Below are positions 34,433 to 43,930 of a stretch of 64,000 bases of DNA, piece after piece. Each line of letters begins with the position of its first letter. Positions within the stretch are counted from its first letter, which is position 1. The notes beneath the pieces are model-generated. The model had not been told where the DNA came from and did no database searches. It saw nothing but the letters and a program-made list of their open reading frames with translations. This DNA comes from Alkalimarinus coralli (lineage in GTDB: Bacteria > Pseudomonadota > Gammaproteobacteria > Pseudomonadales > Oleiphilaceae). The translations under genes and the position numbers were made by a program. The stretch lies in NCBI RefSeq assembly GCF_023650515.1, contig NZ_CP096016.1:1326001-1390000 (forward strand), given 5' to 3'.

Positions 34433-34719
34433 TGTTGATCCTCTGCTTTAATTGCTTTTATTCTCTAATGTATAGTCAGTTTTCAGATAAAAAGAAACCG
34501 ACGGAGTAACTAAATTCTGTCCCTGCCTCGCACTCACCAAGTGGAAATTGTGCAGTGGCAGTGCGCACAACTCCAAAGAAAAGCACCGGGCGCCCTTGCA
34601 TCCTATCAATCCAATCGTTTAAGCGGCATGATGCTAATCAATTTAAAAAACACTTAAAGATCAGGATACTGTGAACGATATAGTAAGAAGGAACTTAAGA
34701 ATAAAGTGATAGAGTGTGA

Positions 34720-35592
34720 ATGGATAACGAAAACGCAAAAAGCGATAACGAAAACCGCGGTCAAACAGCAGAACCAGTGTCAGGGGCGGCTGCGTTTAAG
34801 CCGACGACGTCCAAGGAATTGGACGTGGCACGCAAGCGCAAAGAGCGTCAAGAGGCTGAGCACAAGCGTGTATCCGAAGAGCAGCATCAGCAGCATATAC
34901 GAAAGAAACTGTTGGCGGAATGCCAAACATTGCTCAATGTAAACTACGACTGGCTCTATTTAGACGACTACCCTGATAATCGAACGGTGTCTGTTGCGAA
35001 GAGAAATCGAGACTATTGGCTCTTGCTCTGTGTCATCGAATTCATTGTTTTTGTTGCCGGTGTCTTAGAACTTGTTCCCGCTTGGGTAGGAGGGAGTGCA
35101 TTCGGGTTGCTATTTATTACGTTGTGCTTTTCACTAAAGGGTTTTCGACGGTTTTTTAGCTCCGAGCCTACCTTGTCTGAGCTCCTTCATGAGCGAAAAA
35201 AACTGGAATTCAGGGCGCTTAATCATATAAAGCTCTTAGAGGGGCAGGATGGGTTGGCCTGGAAATGTCGCAAGCTAGCGAAATACAACCAAAACCTTGA
35301 ACGGACACTGTTTCAGGGCGTGATGAATGTATCTGCCAAGAAACGGCTATTTGGAGTGTTGAAAGAAAAAAAGCATATCCGCCTCTACCTACAGTTAATG
35401 CTTGAAGCTGAGAAAGCCTATAAAAGACTTCAGGAAGATTATCTTAAGCACCATTTTAGTAACCTTGAAAAAGGTATTGATGATACAGTTCAAGAAATCG
35501 CTGAACGACAACCCTCGGCCCCTGAGCAGGCAGTGACCGTGTCTGTACCCGAGTCAGCCCCAGTTACCCAGCAGCCCACCAGAAAGACTTAA
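34720..35592 (+). CDS. Unknown protein with two membrane segments and coiled-coil flanks
   Basis: 290 residues. A charged, alanine/glutamate/lysine-rich N-terminus (about 30-70) is predicted coiled coil. Two adjacent hydrophobic segments (about 99-117 and 121-139) suggest a hairpin in the membrane, with both ends in the cytoplasm. A second helical, basic region (about 155-260) follows, with a proline-rich tail. I do not recognise a family. It reads towards amt, with a sigma-54-like site in between, so it is probably not co-transcribed with amt. Confidence 0.7.
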   Translation: MDNENAKSDNENRGQTAEPVSGAAAFKPTTSKELDVARKRKERQEAEHKRVSEEQHQQHIRKKLLAECQTLLNVNYDWLYLDDYPDNRTVSVAKRNRDYWLLLCVIEFIVFVAGVLELVPAWVGGSAFGLLFITLCFSLKGFRRFFSSEPTLSELLHERKKLEFRALNHIKLLEGQDGLAWKCRKLAKYNQNLERTLFQGVMNVSAKKRLFGVLKEKKHIRLYLQLMLEAEKAYKRLQEDYLKHHFSNLEKGIDDTVQEIAERQPSAPEQAVTVSVPESAPVTQQPTRKT

Positions 35593-35643
35593 CCTCCGTA
35601 TTTTAGCACCCACACAATCCGCTATGCTCGTAATTAGTGCGAG

Positions 35644-35856
35644 TGCACCTATTTGGCATAAAAAGTGCTTTTATCTGGTGCATTCATTTGAAGCGCTAAG
35701 CGTAAAAGTTAATGTTTAGCTATAAAAAAGAATCATAACGTTCTGAATTATAATAATAATATTCTGATTAGCTGACTCTTTTTTGCGAAAGCTTAGTGCA
35801 AGTAAAGAGTTATAATGGTGCGAAAATAAACATACTGCACAATAGTGGTGCATTTA
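35644..35856 (+). promoter_or_regulatory. Probable sigma-54 promoter and NtrC-type sites of amt
   Basis: TTGGCATAAAAAGTGCTT (35653-35670) has GG and GC 10 bp apart. It is flanked by half-sites TGCACCT (35644-35650) and TGGTGCA (35676-35682). A near-perfect NtrC-type palindrome TGCACAATAGTGGTGCA lies at 35836-35852, unusually only 25 bp before the ATG. CAATAGTGGTGCATTTA (35840-35856) is identical to the urtA upstream copy. Confidence 0.6.
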
Positions 35857-35877
35857 ACCAATTACTGGGAAGAGGAT

Positions 35878-37167
35878 ATGACAAGACTATTTTTACCGTT
35901 GTTGATGGCAATATTGCCGAGTGTTGCTTTAGCTGAAGATGCACAGATCGATGGCGCCAATACAGCCTGGATATTAACCTCAACAGCATTAGTGCTGTTT
36001 ATGACTTTGCCGGGTTTGGCTCTGTTCTATGGTGGCTTGGTTCGTTCTAAAAACGTGCTTTCAGTGCTAATGCAATGCTTTGCAATTGCCGGGGTATCTT
36101 CTCTGCTTTGGTTGATAATGGGGTATAGTCTGGCTTTTGGCGAAGGCAATGCGCTGATTGGTGACTTTAGTAAGGTTATGTTGTCGGGAATTGGTCGTGA
36201 TACATTATCCGGCGATATTCCTGAGTCGCTTTTCATGCTTTTTCAAATGACGTTCGCGGTTATTACACCTGCGCTTATTATTGGTGGATTTGCTGAGAGA
36301 ATGCGATTTTCTGCTGTGCTTCTTTTTAGTGCGATATGGTTGCTGGCGGTATATGTGCCTGTTACCCACTGGGTTTGGGGCGGAGGCTGGCTCGCCGAAA
36401 TGGGGCTATACGATTTTGCCGGCGGAGTAGTTGTTCATATCACTGCGGGCGTCGCAGCATTGGTTGCGGCTATTGTACTTGGTCCACGAAAAGGTTTTCC
36501 AACCACAGCGATGCCTCCCCACAACATGACTATGACGGTTACGGGTGCAGGTATGCTATGGGTTGGCTGGTTTGGCTTCAATGGTGGTAGCGCTTTGGGT
36601 GCCAATGGTGATGCCGCGATGGCGATGCTGGTGACTCACATATCTTCAGCGACTGGCGCACTGGTATGGATGTTTATTGAATGGAAAAAGTTTGGCAAGC
36701 CTAGTGCGTTGGGTGCGGTAACAGGTATGGTTGCAGGTTTGGGTACGATTACCCCTGCGTCTGGTTTTGTTGGGCCGGGTGGTGCGTTAATCATCGGGTT
36801 TGCAGCAGGCCTTGTTTGTTTTTATGCCACTCAGTACGTTAAGCGTGTGCTTAAGATAGATGATAGCCTTGATGTATTTCCTGTGCATGGTGTAGGGGGC
36901 ATCTTAGGAACATTTATGGTGGGTATTTTTGCATCGACCGAACTAGGAGTTTTTAGCGGGTTTGGTTTTGCAGAGGGTATCTCATCTATTGGCGGCCAGC
37001 TAAAAGTTCAGTTAATCGGCATTGTTTCAACTATTGTGTATACCGCAATCGTTACATACGTAATACTTAAATTAGTCAGTCTATTTGCACCGCTACGTGT
37101 TTCTGAGGAAGACGAAGTGGAGGGGCTTGATACCTCTTCCCATGAAGAAAAAGGTTATAACCTTTAA
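35878..37167 (+). CDS. amt: Ammonium transporter Amt
   Basis: About 429 residues with a cleavable-looking signal peptide (LFLPLLMAILPSVALA), then 11 membrane helices. DGANTAWILTSTALVLFMTLPGLALFYGGLVR is the Amt N-terminal hallmark. VHITAGVAALVAAIVLG and the twin-His pore regions (DVFPVHGVGGILG) are present. It conducts ammonium across the inner membrane. The start at 35878 has AGAGGA upstream. No glnK gene is adjacent, unlike many Amt operons. The upstream NtrC-type sites point to nitrogen control. Confidence 0.95.
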   Translation: MTRLFLPLLMAILPSVALAEDAQIDGANTAWILTSTALVLFMTLPGLALFYGGLVRSKNVLSVLMQCFAIAGVSSLLWLIMGYSLAFGEGNALIGDFSKVMLSGIGRDTLSGDIPESLFMLFQMTFAVITPALIIGGFAERMRFSAVLLFSAIWLLAVYVPVTHWVWGGGWLAEMGLYDFAGGVVVHITAGVAALVAAIVLGPRKGFPTTAMPPHNMTMTVTGAGMLWVGWFGFNGGSALGANGDAAMAMLVTHISSATGALVWMFIEWKKFGKPSALGAVTGMVAGLGTITPASGFVGPGGALIIGFAAGLVCFYATQYVKRVLKIDDSLDVFPVHGVGGILGTFMVGIFASTELGVFSGFGFAEGISSIGGQLKVQLIGIVSTIVYTAIVTYVILKLVSLFAPLRVSEEDEVEGLDTSSHEEKGYNL

Positions 37168-37178
37168 AGTTCAATAAG

Positions 37179-37203
37179 AGGGAGGGGAATCACCCCCTCC
37201 TTT
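37179..37203 (+). terminator. Terminator of amt
   Basis: GGAGGGG-AATCA-CCCCCTCC followed by TTT, about 12 bp after the amt stop. Confidence 0.75.
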
Positions 37204-37396
37204 CATGTTCAAATACTACCCGGCCTCATCTCTGTTCAGAGCCACTATTCAGAATCATTCCGCTGTATTCATTTCTTTGGATTACCCCTTCGCGTCTGGT
37301 TGCAATTACTGATCTTTGCCGCTGGTTGTAAGTGCGTGGTATTTAATTATTGAGTTATGTCATGGATTGTTAATGAAGCTTGACATAACAACCAAC

Positions 37397-37423
37397 CAAA
37401 CGTATGTTTAAAACAATTGTTTG
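37397..37423 (+). promoter_or_regulatory. Two adjacent PsrA-type operators upstream of psrA
   Basis: CAAACGTATGTTTA (37397-37410) and AAAACAATTGTTTG (37410-37423) each fit the known PsrA consensus of CAAAC, 2-4 bases, GTTTG with one mismatch. They lie about 95 bp before psrA, consistent with autoregulation. The rest of 37204-37516 holds nothing else that I recognise. Confidence 0.65.
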
Positions 37424-37516
37424 GAATGTTTTAACTAATGTGACGGCACGTGTCGATTATGAATGTGGGCATTTCATTTCTTTCGCATAGATCAATGAAT
37501 AGACGAAGTTTTCAGC

Positions 37517-38158
37517 ATGGCTCAATCAGATACAGTAGATCGCATACTTGATGCAGCAGAAATTCTTTTCGCAGAGCGGGGGTTTTCTGAAACGTCACTA
37601 CGGATGATAACCAGCAAGGCTAACGTAAATCTAGCGGCGGTCAATTACCACTTTGGGTCAAAAAACGCACTTATACAGGCGGTTTTTTCCCGCTTTCTAT
37701 CTCCTTTTGCAAACAATCTTGAGAATGAGCTAAAAAGCGCTTCCGACAAACATTCAGACACCCCCATCGATATTGAAACGTTACTGGGGATTGTCACTTC
37801 CTGTATTGTTAGGGTGCCATCTCAAAGTAAAACCGGTGTTTCGGTGTTTATGCGTCTGCTCGGGTTAGCCTATACGCAATCACAAGGGCACCTTCGTAAA
37901 TACCTTGAACAAGAATACAGCCGAGCATTCAGGATGTTCATGAAACATATGCGAGAGGCTACGCCACAGCTCTCTGCTGTTGATCGTTTTTGGCGTATTC
38001 AGTTTATGCTTGGCACGACTGCCTTCACCATGTCGAGTATCGAAGCCCTGTCTGACATTTTAGAAAATGAAATGCAGGTTCATAGTTCGACTGAGGAAGT
38101 GGTTAAACGCCTTGTTCCTTTCTTGGCTGCGGGTTTGCAGGCTCCTTTACCGAAATAA
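37517..38158 (+). CDS. psrA: TetR-family fatty-acid-responsive regulator PsrA
   Basis: 213 residues. The N-terminal helix-turn-helix region (RILDAAEILFAERGFSETSL, MITSKANVNLAAVNYHFGSK) and the following QAVFSRFLSPFANNLE closely resemble Pseudomonas PsrA. There PsrA is released from DNA by long-chain fatty acids and controls beta-oxidation genes and rpoS. Location supports this: nagZ and the nucleoside phosphorylase follow, as in PA3006-PA3004 from memory. Its promoter region carries two PsrA-like operators. Confidence 0.9.
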   Translation: MAQSDTVDRILDAAEILFAERGFSETSLRMITSKANVNLAAVNYHFGSKNALIQAVFSRFLSPFANNLENELKSASDKHSDTPIDIETLLGIVTSCIVRVPSQSKTGVSVFMRLLGLAYTQSQGHLRKYLEQEYSRAFRMFMKHMREATPQLSAVDRFWRIQFMLGTTAFTMSSIEALSDILENEMQVHSSTEEVVKRLVPFLAAGLQAPLPK

Positions 38159-38244
38159 CTCAAACCAAACCCCTTCATGTGGTGTAGCTGATCTTTCTGT
38201 CTTTAGGGTATGACACAGAATGAAAGGTCAGTTAAGCTTAGCTA

Positions 38245-38739
38245 ATGGCTAATACTACAAGTACACTATCGATTGAAATTGATATTCCGCTTCAAACGCT
38301 TACGCTTTTAAAGTCTGCAACGCCGTGGTTGTGCTATCGTGTCTCAACGGCATTAAACGGCCCTGGGGAAAGGTCTAATAGTGGTTGCACGCCCAGAGGG
38401 CGCCACATCATAAGAGCTATGATTGGCGATGAGCGACCAGTGGGGGCGGTGTTCGTTGGACGTAGGCCTACAGGTGAGATCTACTCGCCTGCCTTGGCGG
38501 CACAATACCCGAGCAGAGACTGGATACTGAGTCGGATTATGTGGCTATCGGGCATCGAAATTGACGTTAATCGCTTAGGTGCTGTAGACACAATGCGTCG
38601 TTATATCTATATCCACGGAACTCCGGACTCAGAGCCTATGGGAGTGCCGTTATCTCATGGTTGTGTCCGTATGAGAAATATGGACATAATCGATCTTTTT
38701 GATAGAGTTCAGCCAGGCTGTCAGGTCACTATTTTTTAG
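38245..38739 (+). CDS. YkuD-domain L,D-transpeptidase-fold protein without signal peptide
   Basis: 164 residues. The catalytic SHGCVRMRN is at about 137-145 with Cys140, and YIYIHGTPD supplies the His. The N-terminus is hydrophilic with no signal peptide or anchor, so the protein is likely cytoplasmic. Most YkuD enzymes are periplasmic crosslinkers. Cytoplasmic relatives (LdtK/LdcV types) act as L,D-carboxypeptidases in muropeptide recycling. It sits directly before nagZ, a recycling gene, which fits that role. The assignment is inference. Confidence 0.8.
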   Translation: MANTTSTLSIEIDIPLQTLTLLKSATPWLCYRVSTALNGPGERSNSGCTPRGRHIIRAMIGDERPVGAVFVGRRPTGEIYSPALAAQYPSRDWILSRIMWLSGIEIDVNRLGAVDTMRRYIYIHGTPDSEPMGVPLSHGCVRMRNMDIIDLFDRVQPGCQVTIF

Positions 38740-38804
38740 CGCTCTTTGGCAACTCGCTAGACTTAAATATTCACAACTACAATTTTCAGGGAATAATAAT
38801 TAAT

Positions 38805-39875
38805 ATGCAGAAGAGCACACTATCTGCAAATACCGACGGTATGAATGCGTTAGGTAATATTGGCCCGCTGATGGTTGACGTCGAAGGGAAAAGCCTTAAC
38901 GACCAGGATCGCCAGTTGCTCTCTAACCCCCTTGTCGGAGGGCTCATTCTTTTCTCTCGCAACTACTCAAACAAAATGCAATTGGCTGAGTTAGTCGCTG
39001 AAATAAGGGCATGCAACCCTAATATATTGATTGCAGTGGATCACGAGGGAGGGCGGGTTCAAAGATTTAGAAAGGGGTTTAGCCGTATCCCGCCCATGCG
39101 AATGTTCGGCGAGTTATATGCGAAGAATCCGGCCAATGCGATGTCCCTTGCTAGAGAGTGTGGTTGGTTATTTGCGTCTGAGTTACGGGCATCGGACATA
39201 GACTTCAGCTTTGCGCCGGTTTTGGATCTCGATTACGGTATTTCTTCTGTGATCGGTGATCGTGCTTTTTCAGGTGACCCTGAGGTTGTCATTGAACTGG
39301 CTTCTTCGTTGATTGCCGGGATGAATGAAGCGGGTATGGCGTCGACTGGAAAGCACTTTCCTGGGCATGGCGCAATCGAGGCTGATTCACATGTTGCATT
39401 GCCGGTAGATAATCGTGCATTTAAGGAAATTGAAGCAGACGATCTAAGGCCTTTTAAGGCATTGATGTTGAATGGTTTAAATGCCGTCATGCCTGCTCAC
39501 GTCATATATCCTCAGTGCGATGAAAACGCCGCAGGCTTTTCTTCATTCTGGCTAAAAAATGTCTTACGTACCCAGCTGTCTTTTGACGGCGTGATATTCA
39601 GTGATGACCTGAGTATGGAAGGGGCGAGTGTGGCGGGGGATTACGCTAGCCGAGCCAAGGCAGCTCTGGCTGCTGGCTGTGATATGGTTTTAGTGTGTAA
39701 TAACCGTGACGGGGCGCTTGAAACCTTGGCGTGTCTGGAAAATTCTACCGACTATTCGCCCAATAGAGTCTCTATGAACCGGCTCGAAAAGATGAGGGGG
39801 CGAGATAAAACAGATTTCGAGTCACTCAAAAGAAGCAGTCGATGGTGTCAGGCGGTGAGCCGTCTCGATAATTAA
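38805..39875 (+). CDS. nagZ: Beta-N-acetylhexosaminidase NagZ
   Basis: 356 residues of glycoside hydrolase family 3. KHFPGHGAIEADSH at 183-196 is the family signature with the mobile loop Asp-His. VDHEGGRVQRF is an early binding strand, and FDGVIFSDDLSMEGAS carries the nucleophile Asp. It removes GlcNAc from anhydro-muropeptides in the cytosol during cell-wall recycling. Its N-terminus is about 15 residues longer than that of E. coli NagZ. It is preceded by the YkuD gene and followed by mscS. Confidence 0.94.
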   Translation: MQKSTLSANTDGMNALGNIGPLMVDVEGKSLNDQDRQLLSNPLVGGLILFSRNYSNKMQLAELVAEIRACNPNILIAVDHEGGRVQRFRKGFSRIPPMRMFGELYAKNPANAMSLARECGWLFASELRASDIDFSFAPVLDLDYGISSVIGDRAFSGDPEVVIELASSLIAGMNEAGMASTGKHFPGHGAIEADSHVALPVDNRAFKEIEADDLRPFKALMLNGLNAVMPAHVIYPQCDENAAGFSSFWLKNVLRTQLSFDGVIFSDDLSMEGASVAGDYASRAKAALAAGCDMVLVCNNRDGALETLACLENSTDYSPNRVSMNRLEKMRGRDKTDFESLKRSSRWCQAVSRLDN

Positions 39876-39927
39876 CCAATTAAAAATTGTTTAGAATTAC
39901 ATACGCATTGAATTTTGGGGTTTATGT

Positions 39928-41067
39928 ATGGATTTGTCGCTTATAGATGAATGGTTTCAATCACTTAACTTTGGTGATGAAGCCTATAGAGGGATGTTTC
40001 AGATTTTTGCCGTAGTGCTATTTACGGCCATTCTAAGTTTTATCTCCAGTAAGTTTTTTTCTCAGATTGAACGTCAGTTTGAGAAAACCAAAAACTTGTG
40101 GGATGACACACTGCTCCATGCGGGGCGCAAGCCAGCGTCTTATCTTATCTGGCTGTTAGGGTTGTCGGTGGCAGCTCATACAGCAAATAAATACTCAGAA
40201 GCTGAAATTTTCTCACTGGTTGAACCGATAAGAGAAGTTGGCGTTATCCTGCTGCTCGCACTGTTTGTTGTCAGGTTTATCAGCGGCGCTGAGAAAATAG
40301 TCGTGTCGCCTGAAAAAATGAAGGAACCGATGGATGCCACTACGGTATCGGCAATGGGTAAGCTTCTTCGCGCTTCTGTATTAATTACCGCAGGGTTGAT
40401 TGTTCTGCAAACGTTAGGTTACAGCATTTCTGGCGTATTGGCATTTGGCGGTATTGGCGGTATTGCGGTTGGTTTTGCCGCCAAGGATCTTCTTGCAAAC
40501 TTCTTTGGTGGGTTAATGGTCTATCTGGATCGACCGTTTAAGGTGGGAGATTGGGTTCGCTCGCCAGACAAGGATATTGAAGGCACCGTCGAGCATATTG
40601 GTTGGCGCTTAACGACCATTAGAACCTTTGATAAAAGACCTCTTTACGTACCCAATGCAACGTTCACCAGTATTTCAGTGCAAAATCCGTCCAGAATGAG
40701 TCATCGTCGAATTTACGAGACGATTGGTGTGCGCTATCAGGATGGAAGCAGTGTTAACAGCATTATTGCCAGTGTTAAAGATATGCTTTTAAAGCATGAC
40801 GGAATCGACAGTACACAAACGCTCATTGTTAACTTTAATGCATTTGGCGCATCTTCATTAGACTTCTTTATCTATACGTTTACTAAAACAACTAACTGGA
40901 TTGAATACCATGAAGTTAAGCAGGATGTGTTGCTGAAAATTATGGCGATTATTGAAGAGCAGGGCGCTGAGTTTGCGTTCCCGACGACGACGGTTCATTT
41001 ACCGGATGAAATGAAGATATCGGCCAGTTCGCCGGAGCTGGCAGGCATCGCTTCAGAGGCTCAGTAA
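39928..41067 (+). CDS. MscS-family mechanosensitive ion channel
   Basis: 379 residues. Four likely membrane helices lie at about 20-185. The last contains the pore-lining, glycine/alanine-rich SISGVLAFGGIGGIAVGFAAKDLLANFFGGLMVYLD. The cytoplasmic beta domain is at about 200-260 (FKVGDWVRSPDKDIEGTVEHIGWRLTTIR). It protects against hypo-osmotic shock. It belongs to the YnaI/YbdG-like larger MscS group by length. Confidence 0.92.
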   Translation: MDLSLIDEWFQSLNFGDEAYRGMFQIFAVVLFTAILSFISSKFFSQIERQFEKTKNLWDDTLLHAGRKPASYLIWLLGLSVAAHTANKYSEAEIFSLVEPIREVGVILLLALFVVRFISGAEKIVVSPEKMKEPMDATTVSAMGKLLRASVLITAGLIVLQTLGYSISGVLAFGGIGGIAVGFAAKDLLANFFGGLMVYLDRPFKVGDWVRSPDKDIEGTVEHIGWRLTTIRTFDKRPLYVPNATFTSISVQNPSRMSHRRIYETIGVRYQDGSSVNSIIASVKDMLLKHDGIDSTQTLIVNFNAFGASSLDFFIYTFTKTTNWIEYHEVKQDVLLKIMAIIEEQGAEFAFPTTTVHLPDEMKISASSPELAGIASEAQ

Positions 41068-41084
41068 CATCCTATCTTAAGTAA

Positions 41085-41837
<753 letters not shown>

Positions 41838-41879
41838 TAATTTGTTAAGGACACTACTTTTTAAAGATAGTGGTTGTTA

Positions 41880-41907
41880 GGCAGCGTGTTTCCGACGCTG
41901 TCTTTTT
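41880..41907 (+). terminator. Terminator of the methylthioinosine phosphorylase gene
   Basis: GGCAGCGT-GTTTCCG-ACGCTGTC followed by TTTTT. Confidence 0.85.
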
Positions 41908-42126
41908 GGTTCCCAATCTCATTCCGTAGCTGTACACGGCTAAATCAATTTAGCCGCTAAGCTGTGGTAGTTTTAGGTAAGCACATCGCACGTTTTCTAT
42001 AATAAACCCAGCTCTCGCCTTATACATTTTTTAATGTGTCTTATACTGTATCCAATGTGGTTCTCTTTTTCGCTTGCCCTGCCGGGCTCACCTTAAGACG
42101 GTGCTATAGTGTTGGAGTGTTTTGCA

Positions 42127-43872
42127 ATGTCGGAAACTTCGCTCAAAAACAGGTTTGTAGTGGATTATGACTCGTTGCCAGCTCCAAAGGCGTTGCTATT
42201 TGACTGGCATGGTACGCTGGTTGATACATTGGACGCGATGTATTCAGCCATGGAAGAGATGCTGCCGAAGCTTGAAGAACTTGATCTTGTTGGCAGGTTG
42301 ACTCCTGAAGCGGACTGTAAAAATGATGAGAACGCCAAGCTTATTCGGTATATTCGAATCTTTCGCCGCCTTCACCCCAAAATCCTGGCCGAACGACGTG
42401 TTTCCAGAACAGAAATATTTAATGCGGTGTTTGAGAGCGACCCGGATGCACGGCGGATAGCCCATAATGCATATAACCAATGCTACCGCTCTCATTATGG
42501 TGAGGTAAAACCCTTTCAGGAAGGGGTATTAGAGTATCTTTCTGCAATTAAGGCGCTGGGTATAAAAATTGGCGTTGCGACTAACCGGAGTCGTGAGTTT
42601 CTGGATCATGAGCTATCAATTGTCGATGGTGGGCGTTGGAAAAACCTTTTTGATACGACCGTTTGCGCAGATGATGTGCCTGAATACAAGCCCTCACCAG
42701 ATGTTATTCATCAAGCGGTTGTTCGGCTCGGAGGACTCGAAGAATCATCGGTTTGGTATGTAGGTGACAGTCACACCGATATGATTACTGCATATCACGC
42801 AGGTGTAACACGCGTATTCTTCAATGGCGCGCATTGGGAAGAGCGTTGGATTGACCGAATAATTGCCCATAGAGTACACAACCCAGAATCGCCTCAATTA
42901 GTTGTGGACTCATTTGAGCAGTTGATTGATGCTCTGGAAGGCCTGCAGACTAGCTATCGCTCAAAAGGGCTTTCGCTGTTTGATGAACCTGTTAACAGGC
43001 TTAGGCCGCGGCCATATCCTCCCAGAGAGCCGCCGCCTAAGCGAATTGAGCCTGACTGGCATCCGGCGCTTGTTAAGCTTACCAAGCCCAGGTTCATATT
43101 GTTTGACTGGCATGCAACATTAGTGGATACACTGGATGCAATGTACCATGCGGTCGATGACATGATCCCTGAATTTGAGTCTTTGGGGCTTGTTGGTCGG
43201 TTAATTTCTGCTGAACAAAGTAAGTCGCCGGAAGATGCGAAGCTGGTTGAGCATGTGCTTCACTACCAGGAGTTACACCCCAAGGTAAAGGTTGACCGAA
43301 AAATATCAAGGACGGATATTTTTGAAGTGCTATTTGGCGATGATCAGGATGCTAAACAGATTGCGCATAGTGCCTTCACTCATCACTACCGTAACCACTT
43401 CGGTACAGTTCTGCCGTTTGAGCCGAATGTTAGAAACATGCTAATAGGCTTACGAGAGATTGGTTTGGGAGTTGGTGTTATTACCAACCGGGATCGAGAA
43501 TTTTATATAGAGGAGCTTGAACGTGTGGAGAGCCGTGCATGGGTTGGCCTATTTGATACCGATGTATGCGGGGATGATACACCCAGGCGAAAACCTCACC
43601 CTGATCAGATCATTAAAGCGTGCGATACAATGGGGTTGCCGATATCGAAAAATATTTGGTATGTAGGTGATAGTACAACTGACATCATTGCCGCGAGTAC
43701 TGCGGGTGTTACGGGGGTGTTTTTTAATGGTGCCCAATGGGATCAGTCTTGGCTTGAGAAAATATTCCCAGGCAATGAGCGCTATCCACACAAGCCCGAT
43801 GTTGTAGTAAACGATTTTTCCGAATTTTGGGCAATGGTATTGACATGTATGGACTTGAAAAGAGAGCAGTGA
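42127..43872 (+). CDS. Tandem-duplicated HAD-superfamily hydrolase
   Basis: About 581 residues formed by two HAD domains that are clear copies of each other. Motif I is FDWHGTLVDTLDAMY (Asp26) and FDWHATLVDTLDAMY (Asp327), 301 residues apart. Motif III lysines are in EYKPSPD and RRKPHPD. Motif IV is WYVGDSHTDM and WYVGDSTTDI. In both copies the second Asp of DxDxT, the usual acid/base, is His. A phosphatase or phosphonatase-like reaction is possible; the substrate is unknown. ATG 42127 has GGAG upstream, and GTG 42109 is an alternative. It ends at a bidirectional terminator. Confidence 0.85.
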   Translation: MSETSLKNRFVVDYDSLPAPKALLFDWHGTLVDTLDAMYSAMEEMLPKLEELDLVGRLTPEADCKNDENAKLIRYIRIFRRLHPKILAERRVSRTEIFNAVFESDPDARRIAHNAYNQCYRSHYGEVKPFQEGVLEYLSAIKALGIKIGVATNRSREFLDHELSIVDGGRWKNLFDTTVCADDVPEYKPSPDVIHQAVVRLGGLEESSVWYVGDSHTDMITAYHAGVTRVFFNGAHWEERWIDRIIAHRVHNPESPQLVVDSFEQLIDALEGLQTSYRSKGLSLFDEPVNRLRPRPYPPREPPPKRIEPDWHPALVKLTKPRFILFDWHATLVDTLDAMYHAVDDMIPEFESLGLVGRLISAEQSKSPEDAKLVEHVLHYQELHPKVKVDRKISRTDIFEVLFGDDQDAKQIAHSAFTHHYRNHFGTVLPFEPNVRNMLIGLREIGLGVGVITNRDREFYIEELERVESRAWVGLFDTDVCGDDTPRRKPHPDQIIKACDTMGLPISKNIWYVGDSTTDIIAASTAGVTGVFFNGAQWDQSWLEKIFPGNERYPHKPDVVVNDFSEFWAMVLTCMDLKREQ

Positions 43873-43875
43873 AAC

Positions 43876-43903
43876 TAAACTCCCACCTGTCTGCGGGAGT
43901 TTA
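43876..43903. terminator. Bidirectional terminator between the HAD and csiV genes
   Basis: TAAACTCCC and GGGAGTTTA form a perfect 9-bp stem between convergent genes. Flanking A/T tracts are short. Confidence 0.75.
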
Positions 43904-43930
43904 AGTGTTATTCCGCGAGCTGGCTAGAAG

